The position numbers and the translations under genes were made by a program. The notes below the pieces were generated by a model. The model searched no databases. It saw nothing but the letters and a program-made list of their open reading frames with translations, and was not told the DNA's origin. A stretch of 12,931 nucleotides of DNA, taken from contig JAFCEV010000014.1 of the NCBI GenBank assembly GCA_017608985.1, forward strand, positions 1 through 12,931, in the 5' to 3' direction. Source of the stretch: Candidatus Pacearchaeota archaeon (GTDB taxonomy: Archaea; Nanobdellota; Nanobdellia; Pacearchaeales; GW2011-AR1). Shown in pieces: positions 7,914 to 12,931 of this stretch. Position 1 is the first letter of the stretch, and every line of letters begins with the position of its first letter.

Positions 7914-8396
7914 TTAGCAGAAAGGAATACCTGCTATAGAATCTGCAACTCCGCAGTTGTTTTCTCCAATGACAGGTGCAATCTGAATCAAAACAGGTTC
8001 AAAATAAATATCGCTGGCTATATAAGTTTTTCCTGAATTTTTTCCGGGAATCATTACTTCCTCTGTCCCATCATAATTTTTCAATCCGTCAATTATTTGT
8101 GTTTCATTGGTTAAAGTGAAAACTTTTGAATTATCCTCAGAACTTATAGATACAAGCACTTCTTTAATTTCAATATCTCCTATATTTATTGAAAAATAAA
8201 CCTTATTAAGAACAGAATTATAGCAGGTATATTCGCTGTTTAATGTTACTTTTCCTGCGATGTTATAACAGGATTCTGCCTCACCAAGTCCTTCCTCAAC
8301 TGTTTTGTTAATTACAACCCATATAATTGCTGTAACAGTAAGAACAATTGCAATTAATATTACTACACTAATAACTCCTGAAAGTCCTTTTTTCAT
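7914..8396 (-). CDS. Archaeal pilin-like protein with four cysteines
   Basis: 160 residues. The N-terminus MKKG followed by LSGVISVVILIAIVLTVTA is an archaeal type IV pilin signal (cleavage probably after G4), with a hydrophobic helix to about residue 30. The mature domain has C43, C58, C148 and the C-terminal C160, arranged so that two disulfides could close the domain. The neighbouring genes on both sides are also pilin-like, and this gene has its own TATA box. The repeated IG.N. and beta-type stretches fit a small surface domain; the family of the globular part is not recognised. Confidence 0.8.
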   Translation of the reverse strand: MKKGLSGVISVVILIAIVLTVTAIIWVVINKTVEEGLGEAESCYNIAGKVTLNSEYTCYNSVLNKVYFSINIGDIEIKEVLVSISSEDNSKVFTLTNETQIIDGLKNYDGTEEVMIPGKNSGKTYIASDIYFEPVLIQIAPVIGENNCGVADSIAGIPFC

Positions 8397-8426
8397 TATA
8401 ATCCTCTTATATATTCTATTTTTTGT

Positions 8427-8436
8427 TATTTATAAA
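8427..8436 (-). promoter_or_regulatory. TATA box for the four-cysteine pilin gene
   Basis: On the minus strand TTTATAAATA is centred about 36 nt before ATG 8396, predicting a leader of about 11 nt. An AGAGGAT element 8-14 nt before the ATG would fall at the very 5' end of that leader and may aid ribosome binding. Confidence 0.5.
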
Positions 8437-8455
8437 ATCTTCTTCCAGAAAAAAT

Positions 8456-8923
8456 TTATAAGGTTATTTCATATCCATATCTCTCGTTGCATACGAATGT
8501 TTTTTTGTTTCCTTTTTCAGAAGTTCCTATAAGAATAGGAATAAGAGTGATTGTTTCTGCAGAATATACTTCAGATGCTACATTATCTGAAAAAACTCCA
8601 CCCTGATTCAATCCTGTTTCAGGCCAGTCAGCAAACTCTCCAAGCTCTTTTGTTGTGTATCCTCCTTCTTCAGCAATTTTTACATTCATTTTATAGATGG
8701 GAACATTTCCATCATTACTTATATCAAGAATTCCGTCATAATAACTCGCATACATCACAACATCTTCACAGACAAGCTCTATATTTTTGCCGAATTTTTC
8801 TCCGTAATCTCCAACCATCCCTCTGAACCACAAAAAGATAATAAGTCCTATTACCACCACAATTGCAATCAGAAGTGTAGTTGCAATAACAGGAGATAAT
8901 CCTTTTGAATTCCTCTTTTTCAT
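8456..8923 (-). CDS. Archaeal type IV pilin (DUF1628-like N-terminus)
   Basis: 155 residues. MKKRNSKG is followed by LSPVIATTLLIAIVVVIGLI, the characteristic archaeal pilin N-terminus (GLSPVIATxLL) also seen in haloarchaeal pilins; cleavage is expected after G8. The mature domain is beta-rich, with Cys at 52 and 145 that probably pair. It is preceded by a clean TATA box that predicts a leaderless transcript, which also settles the start codon. Independent promoters for this gene and the next suggest that pilin dosage is set separately from the motor genes. This is a good candidate for an abundant subunit. Confidence 0.85.
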   Translation of the reverse strand: MKKRNSKGLSPVIATTLLIAIVVVIGLIIFLWFRGMVGDYGEKFGKNIELVCEDVVMYASYYDGILDISNDGNVPIYKMNVKIAEEGGYTTKELGEFADWPETGLNQGGVFSDNVASEVYSAETITLIPILIGTSEKGNKKTFVCNERYGYEITL

Positions 8924-8942
8924 TTTAATAAAATGGTATTAA

Positions 8943-8952
8943 GGTTTATAAA
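8943..8952 (-). promoter_or_regulatory. TATA box for the DUF1628-like pilin gene
   Basis: On the minus strand TTTATAAACC is centred 25 nt before ATG 8923, so transcription should start at the ATG (leaderless mRNA). The box lies just past the extended end of the upstream pilin gene. Confidence 0.65.
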
Positions 8953-9031
8953 TTTTAATATTTTAACTTAATGTATGTGCCCCGACACATGTAGTTTTAG
9001 TACATGAGCAATCAGGAGTGCATTCTTCAGT

Positions 9032-9556
9032 TTATCCAATACATTCAATATCTTCTTTAATTTTTTCCTCTCCACAACTCACAAATCTCATTTTATTTTC
9101 CTCTTCCTGATATCTTACAGGAATTATTTCTATTAAATATAAAGAGCCAAGCCCTGCTATGTTATATTTTTGTGAAGTTTCTTCTCCTGGTTTCAGAGTG
9201 TTTTCTCCGCTCTGCTCAAATAATACAGAATTTCCTGTTATTTCCCCGCCTGTTAGCAGTCTTGAAGACAAATCAATAGTTGCTATTTCTTGCCCTGAAG
9301 AATTTGACACACGAATAAAATATCCTGCGATATTGAATTTTCCATTATTTTTAATTGTGATATTGAGATAATCTGAGTTGCACCAGTACTCTTTAATATG
9401 GATTGAAACATCATCAGGACATGCCAGTGCTTCTTTTGGAGTGTATGATTTTATCCACTGGTAAACAATTATGCTCAGAACTACTGCTACTACAACTAAT
9501 AGAACATATCCAATCATGATACTTACTGCTCTTTTATTATTAACCTGTAAACACAT
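9032..9556 (-). CDS. Archaeal pilin-like protein, possibly shortened by a stop codon
   Basis: 174 residues. NNKRA followed by VSIMIGYVLLVVVAVVLSII is an archaeal pilin signal (KRAVSxxIGxxLL pattern), with cleavage probably after A10. The mature domain has C46, C59, C161 and C172 and beta-type sequence containing N-x-S/T sites. The start at ATG 9556 overlaps the preceding pilin gene by 17 nt; the next ATG (residue 14) would delete the signal, so the overlap is real. The frame stays open after TAA 9032-9034 for 22 more codons (to TAA 8963-8965), and that tail is cysteine-rich (EECTPDCSCTKTTCVG), so the gene may once have been longer. Confidence 0.8.
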   Translation of the reverse strand: MCLQVNNKRAVSIMIGYVLLVVVAVVLSIIVYQWIKSYTPKEALACPDDVSIHIKEYWCNSDYLNITIKNNGKFNIAGYFIRVSNSSGQEIATIDLSSRLLTGGEITGNSVLFEQSGENTLKPGEETSQKYNIAGLGSLYLIEIIPVRYQEEENKMRFVSCGEEKIKEDIECIG

Positions 9557-9989
9557 ATTTTTCTCCTTTGATTTCCTGAATAATTATAAAATAAAAATTT
9601 TCTCCTGGATTTAAATTAAATTCGTAAGTTTCTTCTTCAAGGGTGAATATTATTTTACCCTCCTCAATCACAGGATCGCTCAGCTGAGTTTCATAGCCGT
9701 TCAAATATTTGTAAGCATCCAGGTTGTTTTCATCACCTGTTATAAAATAAAATTCCATATCTGCTCCAATATAGGAAGAATAGTCTTCTCCGAAATCACT
9801 CAATTTGTCTTGTCCGCTGTAAGTTTTATAATCCAAAACTTTCTGGCTTTCTATTTCCAGTTCTTTTCCTATTTCCTCAATTCTTACATAACTCTCTTTT
9901 TTTGCATAATTAGATATTACTATAATTCCGAGAATTATTCCTGCGATTATAATTCCTGCAACAAGATAAAACTGCCCTCTTTTATACAT
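9540..9989 (-). CDS. Pilin-like protein, first gene of the pilus cluster
   Basis: 149 residues. MYKRG followed by QFYLVAGIIIAGIILGIIVI is a short class III signal with probable cleavage after G5 and Gln at +1, as in many archaeal pseudopilins. The mature part begins with an amphipathic helix (EEIGKELEIESQKVLDY) and continues with acidic, Tyr-rich beta-type sequence; there is no cysteine. The absence of Glu at +5 and the small size suggest a minor pilin or pseudopilin. It overlaps the next pilin gene by 17 nt and is preceded by a TATA element that predicts a leaderless mRNA, so it probably opens the operon. Confidence 0.78.
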   Translation of the reverse strand: MYKRGQFYLVAGIIIAGIILGIIVISNYAKKESYVRIEEIGKELEIESQKVLDYKTYSGQDKLSDFGEDYSSYIGADMEFYFITGDENNLDAYKYLNGYETQLSDPVIEEGKIIFTLEEETYEFNLNPGENFYFIIIQEIKGEKYVFTG

Positions 9990-10010
9990 GAATTAAAGAA
10001 GAAAAATGAA

Positions 10011-10020
10011 TTTATTAATT
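10011..10020 (-). promoter_or_regulatory. Candidate TATA box for the first pilin gene
   Basis: On the minus strand AATTAATAAA is centred about 26 nt before ATG 9989 and would give a leaderless transcript. A stronger-looking TTTATAAAAA at 10101-10110 could also act, with a leader of about 90 nt; I cannot choose between them. Confidence 0.45.
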
Positions 10021-10154
10021 TTGGGGTTTTAGGCTGGGAGCTTTGTTTTCTTTTAAGGATAAATTATTTTTTGTAAGACACCACTTAAGTTTCATAAGGT
10101 TTTTTATAAAAGGATTTTCTTATTTAAAAGATTTTAATTGGATAAGCTAACATT

Positions 10155-10416
10155 CAGCGTAGACAGGATAGTTAGCTCATAGATAATCAAAAAGCTACCT
10201 CTGTTTTTTCTCAGTTCTGCTACCCACTAAGCATCTAAATAAATGTTTAGGGCTGCTCCGGTCAAGGTCTGACCCGATTCGCATCTACAAGATCAAAGCG
10301 GACAAAACGTCAACGTCCAAACAAAGACTTTTTGACGAACTAATCACGCCCTATCCGTAGTCTGCCATAAAGCCCGTTTGCAAGCAGCGGAGGGCTAACC
10401 CGCCGACCTAGTCTAC
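10155..10416 (-). ncRNA. ffs: Signal recognition particle 7S RNA (archaeal type)
   Basis: About 260 nt, more GC-rich than its surroundings. It starts GUAGACUAGGUCGGCGGGUU, the archaeal SRP Alu-domain beginning. Helix 1 is GUAGAC (10416-10411) with GUCUAC (10164-10159). Helix 3 is GCGG/CCGC (10403-10400 with 10390-10387). Helix 5 is supported by four segments: GGAUAG/CUAUCC (10356-10351 with 10171-10166), UUAGUUC/GAGCUAA (10343-10337 with 10178-10172), a 9-bp A-tract pairing (10335-10327 with 10195-10187), and CUUUGUUU with a partner near 10206-10199. The SRP54-binding part of helix 8 is present as GGGUCAG (10275-10269) and AGCAGCCC (10257-10250). The RNA scaffolds SRP19 and SRP54 to target exported proteins such as the pilins and surface proteins around it. 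The exact 3' end is uncertain by several bases. Confidence 0.92.
10390..10416 (-). repeat. 27-nt direct repeat, downstream copy (SRP RNA 5' end)
   Basis: These are the first 27 nt of the SRP RNA, covering helix 1, helix 2 and the start of helix 3 with its loop. They are identical base for base to 10484-10510; the match ends at both sides exactly at these limits. Confidence 0.97.
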
Positions 10417-10437
10417 ATAAGTATGATAGAATAATAC

Positions 10438-10447
10438 TTTTTAAATC
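10438..10447 (-). promoter_or_regulatory. TATA box for the SRP RNA
   Basis: On the minus strand GATTTAAAAA is centred about 26 nt before the SRP RNA 5' end at 10416, the standard archaeal spacing. Confidence 0.6.
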
Positions 10448-10483
10448 TTATTAGCCCTGCACTTTCCTCCTATCGTCGGACAA

Positions 10484-10510
10484 GAGGGCTAACCCGCCGA
10501 CCTAGTCTAC
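10484..10510 (-). repeat. 27-nt direct repeat, upstream copy
   Basis: An exact copy of the SRP RNA 5' end, displaced 94 nt upstream. It breaks off inside the 3' strand of helix 3, so it cannot form that hairpin. The sequence beyond it has no similarity to the rest of the SRP RNA. Confidence 0.97.
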
Positions 10511-10530
10511 GATAAATTAGATTTAACATT

Positions 10531-10540
10531 ATTTATAAAA
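10531..10540 (-). promoter_or_regulatory. TATA box upstream of the repeat copy
   Basis: On the minus strand TTTTATAAAT is centred 25 nt before position 10510. It is the better-looking TATA box of the two in this region and has the same spacing to its repeat copy as the proximal one. Confidence 0.6.
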
Positions 10541-10553
10541 GTTGTTATTTATT

Positions 10554-10985
10554 TTATCTTCTTCTCAGGAATAATAATTCTATCATTAAAGTTAAACAGA
10601 TTATAAAGAAGATAATACTAACCACCGGAAGAATATTCTTTTGTTTTTGTGGTTCTTTAACTTCCTCAGCAGTTGTAATCATGATTTCATCAGTTTCAAT
10701 TTTTTCAATGGGTTTTGGATAAGGATAATCGCAGTTGTTCGTATCCCGGCAACTTCTGAGCATGATTCCTTCTTCGTATTCTCCCCAGCCAGTGCACTCC
10801 CAGTTCGGTATGCATTCTTCTTCAATAAATTTTGCAATTCCTCCTTTGTGGGTTTTTTCTGTGATATTAAGATAAATTGTAAAACTTAGATTACCTTCTA
10901 TAGTGAGATTATTAGCACTAACAATATTTAAGGTACCAATTGCTATCAAGATTATGAATATAAAAATTAATATTAATTTTTTCAT
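10554..10985 (-). CDS. Small membrane-anchored surface protein with thrombospondin-1-like motif
   Basis: 143 residues. Signal peptide at about 1-24 (KKLILIFIFIILIAIGTL), an extracellular region with N-glycosylation-type sites, then a motif C58..W62.C64..W67, R77.C79.D, C85, which follows the spacing of thrombospondin type 1-like repeats common in DPANN surface proteins. A C-terminal membrane helix (about 118-140) and an RRR tail anchor it with the N-terminal part outside. It starts 18 nt after the upstream gene and has AGGAAA about 12 nt before the ATG. TSP1-type modules usually bind other surface molecules, so a role in the cell envelope or adhesion is plausible but inferred. Confidence 0.75.
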   Translation of the reverse strand: MKKLILIFIFIILIAIGTLNIVSANNLTIEGNLSFTIYLNITEKTHKGGIAKFIEEECIPNWECTGWGEYEEGIMLRSCRDTNNCDYPYPKPIEKIETDEIMITTAEEVKEPQKQKNILPVVSIIFFIICLTLMIELLFLRRR

Positions 10986-11004
10986 CTTTGTTTCCTATGG
11001 CAAA

Positions 11005-11421
11005 TTATTTTCTTTTTCTAAAACTCACAAAAATTGTTGCTCCTATAATTCCTACTACAAAAATAAAAATTCCTACTGCTCCTGTTGTTCCTACAGCTCC
11101 AATTATTGCACCTGTTATTCTTGAGAAAAAACCCTTCTTTTCTTCTTCTGGTCCCGCTGAAATTATATCCTGATCACCATCTCCTGTTGATGTATCTAAA
11201 TCAATTGTATTATCTGCGGAGTTGGATGAACTACCTTTGCTTGAACTTCCTCCTCCGCCTCCATCACTTGGACTGCCTGTGTTAGAATCAATTATCACAC
11301 CTCCGGTTTCATCTCCAGAAGGAACAGTGACGCCAATATGATAAACAGGAGATTCAAAAGCGCTAACTAAAAATAAACTTATTATTAATACTAATGAAAA
11401 TAAAAGCAATTTAAATTTCAT
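11005..11421 (-). CDS. Gly/Ser-rich exported protein with C-terminal membrane anchor
   Basis: 138 residues. Signal peptide at about 1-21 (KFKLLLFSLVLIISLFLVSA), a short extracellular part, a low-complexity Gly/Ser/Asp region (about 46-90), then FFSRITG at 98-104, a hydrophobic helix (about 105-132) and the basic tail FRKRK. The architecture is that of a surface protein with a flexible stalk held by a C-terminal anchor. Start and previous stop overlap (ATGA), with a strong ribosome site just upstream. No catalytic motif is visible. The FxxITG element is shared with the first protein of this operon. Confidence 0.75.
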   Translation of the reverse strand: MKFKLLLFSLVLIISLFLVSAFESPVYHIGVTVPSGDETGGVIIDSNTGSPSDGGGGGSSSKGSSSNSADNTIDLDTSTGDGDQDIISAGPEEEKKGFFSRITGAIIGAVGTTGAVGIFIFVVGIIGATIFVSFRKRK

Positions 11422-12380
11422 GGTTCCTCCTTAGTTACATTAAACTGGTAAGTTCCGTGATAAGTTCCTGGTTTCATATAATCTTTAACATCCATCATAA
11501 ATACTGCAGAACCCTTGGCAATTCCATTGTAAGTCGGGAAAACAATTGCGTCTTGAGTGTAATTATATTCATTTCCTACACTATAATTAGTTTCATTGTA
11601 AACAAGCCTTGCATTTAATTCTTCAACAGTATAATTAGCCCCGCCAATTGTGAAAGTTATTCCTTCAGAACTATAATACCCCTCAAACAAATCAGACATT
11701 TTCATTCTAATAGCATTTCCGCCCTTAATTTCAAAACTCATATTGAATTTAACTGTAGTATTTTGTCCGTAAGGAACATGAGAGACTATTGGTGTTACAA
11801 CCAGATGAATATATTCTTCCTGAAGATAATACAGGCTTGCTGTTATATTATATTGCCCTGGATAAAGTGCAGGGTCTGACAGGATGTTTAAGAAAACTTC
11901 ATCATGCTCATCCAAATCAAGATTTTTATAATTAATATTATAGCAATAAAATGTGCCGTTTGGAACTTCCAGTGTTGTGGAGCCTTCTTGAGGGTGATTT
12001 ATTGTTAAAGGTGAGTTTTCATAACAATAAAGAGGGATTGATTCTCTTTTAATCCAAGGATAAATCCACCATCTTTTTATAAAATTATTTTTTAATTCAA
12101 AATCTCCTTTCCATACAGAACAATCATTTAAAGGGCAGTTCTCTCCTTCATCTGAACAATTGATATCTATCTTAATAATAAGAGGAGAGTCTGGAACATT
12201 TTCATTTATGTTTAAATAATCAAAACTAAAGTTAGCCTGAACTTCTGTTCCTGCAATAAAGCTTTCTGGCAAATTAATCCCTTCAAGATTACTTATTATT
12301 CTTTCTGCTCCAACTCCAGCAATTACAATCCCAATTATGAAGATGCTTGCTATAATTAATGTTAGGGTTTTTGGGTTCAT
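11418..12380 (-). CDS. Secreted surface protein, 320 residues
   Basis: A signal peptide or N-terminal anchor covers about 1-25 (LTLIIASIFIIGIVIAGVGA). The rest is extracellular-type sequence: many N-x-S/T sites, paired cysteines around INCSDEGENCPLNDC, and two regions resembling beta-sandwich modules (for example ALYPGQYNITASLYY and KPGTYHGTYQF). There is no C-terminal membrane segment, so it is either secreted or held by its N-terminus. ATGA overlaps couple it to both neighbours (12377-12380 and 11418-11421). I recognise the general style of archaeal envelope proteins but no named family. Confidence 0.75.
   Translation of the reverse strand: MNPKTLTLIIASIFIIGIVIAGVGAERIISNLEGINLPESFIAGTEVQANFSFDYLNINENVPDSPLIIKIDINCSDEGENCPLNDCSVWKGDFELKNNFIKRWWIYPWIKRESIPLYCYENSPLTINHPQEGSTTLEVPNGTFYCYNINYKNLDLDEHDEVFLNILSDPALYPGQYNITASLYYLQEEYIHLVVTPIVSHVPYGQNTTVKFNMSFEIKGGNAIRMKMSDLFEGYYSSEGITFTIGGANYTVEELNARLVYNETNYSVGNEYNYTQDAIVFPTYNGIAKGSAVFMMDVKDYMKPGTYHGTYQFNVTKEEP
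11426..11430 (-). promoter_or_regulatory. Ribosome binding site GGAGG
   Basis: A full GGAGG on the minus strand, 4 nt before ATG 11421 and inside the end of the upstream gene. It fixes the start and shows that the operon uses Shine-Dalgarno initiation for internal genes, while first genes appear leaderless. Confidence 0.7.
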
Positions 12381-12931
12381 TGTGTTGGTGTTACCTCTAT
12401 TCTTGAAGCTCCTTTAAGATAAATATCATATGTAATTGAATTTGCTCCATCACTCAATATAATTGCAATTCTATCTGATTCATCTAGTGTTAATTCAGGA
12501 ATAGGACAATTTATTTCATAATCATCTCTATAATTAAATACATCAATACTTTTTTCACATAGTGCAGGAGTTTGCTTATTATAGGGGTTCTCTCCATCTA
12601 CAATATAAATAGCTACATCTATTTTGCCACTTTCATTGTTAGATTCTGCTTCAAGAATGATTTTATAATTTGCTTCATAGAAACTTTCCACACCTAATGA
12701 TGGAGAAATAAACCATTTTGAATTTCCTCCAGTAAAACTAACAGGAGTGGGTCTTTCAATATAATCGTTAATACCTAATGCCCAATATTGGGTATCCCCC
12801 TCATCTACTATATGTTCATTACTAAAATAAAAAACCGGCCCCTTAACCTCAACACTTCCTGTAATCTTCCCAAAATAAGTTAACAAAGAAGCAGAGATAA
12901 TTCCGATTAAGAAAACTGATATTATTATACC
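12377..12931 (-). CDS. Beta-rich surface protein, N-terminus beyond the window (partial)
   Basis: The frame is open to the window edge. The visible part begins with a hydrophobic segment GIIISVFLIGIISASLL and then FGKITGSVEVKG, so the real start lies beyond 12931 and the TTG at 12886 is not it. This beginning resembles SipW-type or similar exported filament and surface proteins of DPANN archaea. The remaining ~150 residues look like a single jelly-roll-type domain (SPSLGVESFYEANYKIILEA, then VAIYIVDG and RIAIILSDG strands, ending SRIEVTP) with two cysteines (ALCEKS and INCPIP). It overlaps the next gene by ATGA and is the earliest visible gene of the surface-protein operon. Confidence 0.7.
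   Translation of the reverse strand, partial: GIIISVFLIGIISASLLTYFGKITGSVEVKGPVFYFSNEHIVDEGDTQYWALGINDYIERPTPVSFTGGNSKWFISPSLGVESFYEANYKIILEAESNNESGKIDVAIYIVDGENPYNKQTPALCEKSIDVFNYRDDYEINCPIPELTLDESDRIAIILSDGANSITYDIYLKGASRIEVTPTQ

Larger units (their letters stand above)
10417..10510 (-). ncRNA. Putative SRP-leader or independent small RNA
   Basis: If transcription starts 25 nt after the TATA box at 10531-10540, it begins exactly at the upstream copy of the repeat, giving either a 94-nt 5' extension of the SRP RNA or a separate small RNA. The segment can form an 8-bp stem, UUAGCCCU (10492-10485) with AGGGCUAA (10458-10451). A partial inner stem (CUU/AAG, UCC/GGA) adds to it. No coding frame and no oligo-T stop are visible before the SRP promoter, so read-through is the simpler expectation. 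Transcription itself is inference. Confidence 0.4.

Noticed and set aside
2132..9989. A full archaellum operon.
   Set aside because: The ATPase and FlaJ-like proteins fit, but no FlaH, FlaG/F or FlaX/C/D/E genes are present, so a pilus or Tad-like system is more likely.
10015..10095. A 26-codon frame (ATG to TAA) on the minus strand between the SRP RNA and the first pilin gene.
   Set aside because: Its ATG is only a few bases after the nearest TATA element, it has no ribosome site, and the product is short and featureless.
10455..10475. GGAGGAAAGUGC on the minus strand resembles conserved region I of RNase P RNA.
   Set aside because: No matching conserved region IV or V follows, and the sequence downstream is clearly SRP RNA; the likeness is probably chance.
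1..12931. CRISPR arrays, insertion sequences and tRNA genes.
   Set aside because: No regularly spaced repeats, transposase motifs, terminal inverted repeats or cloverleaf with CCA-end pattern were seen on either strand by eye.

Overview
The window looks like a low-GC archaeal genome segment, most likely from a DPANN-type lineage such as Woesearchaeota or Pacearchaeota; that placement is inferred from protein style, not from a marker phylogeny. The archaeal evidence is direct. There is a 7S-type SRP RNA with a terminal helix 1, TATA boxes centred about 25 nt upstream of start codons or RNA 5' ends (leaderless mRNAs), oligo-T terminators, class III (prepilin) signal peptides and an archaellum/Tad-type secretion ATPase.

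Left end (1-798, + strand): the C-terminus of an unknown gene, then a small gene broken by a one-base shift in an A7 tract, then an 83-residue unknown gene. These form an overlapping operon that ends in a T-rich terminator. Next (996-2135, + strand) is a compact RtcB-family RNA ligase with a leaderless promoter. It converges with the following operon so closely that the two stop codons overlap.

Centre (2132-9989, - strand): a type IV pilus / archaellum-like assembly locus. Read in the direction of transcription it holds five pilin-like proteins (two from 9989, then three with their own TATA boxes), the assembly ATPase, a 61-residue coiled-coil protein, two GspF/TadC-type membrane platform proteins, and two more pilin-like proteins translationally coupled at the end. 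The ATPase would power subunit extraction through the two platform proteins, and the seven small proteins are candidate major and minor pilins. No prepilin peptidase is in the window. One pilin gene has an in-frame stop followed by 22 more open codons rich in cysteine.

10155-10540 (- strand): the SRP RNA gene. The first 27 nt of the RNA are duplicated exactly 94 nt upstream, and each copy has its own TATA box at the same spacing. This is the most unusual structure in the window.

Right end (10554-12931, - strand): four tightly coupled genes for exported or membrane-anchored surface proteins. They are a beta-rich protein that runs off the window, a 320-residue secreted protein, a Gly/Ser-rich anchored protein, and a small protein with a thrombospondin-type-1-like cysteine/tryptophan motif. 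Two of them share an F-(G/S)-(K/R)-ITG motif next to a hydrophobic segment.
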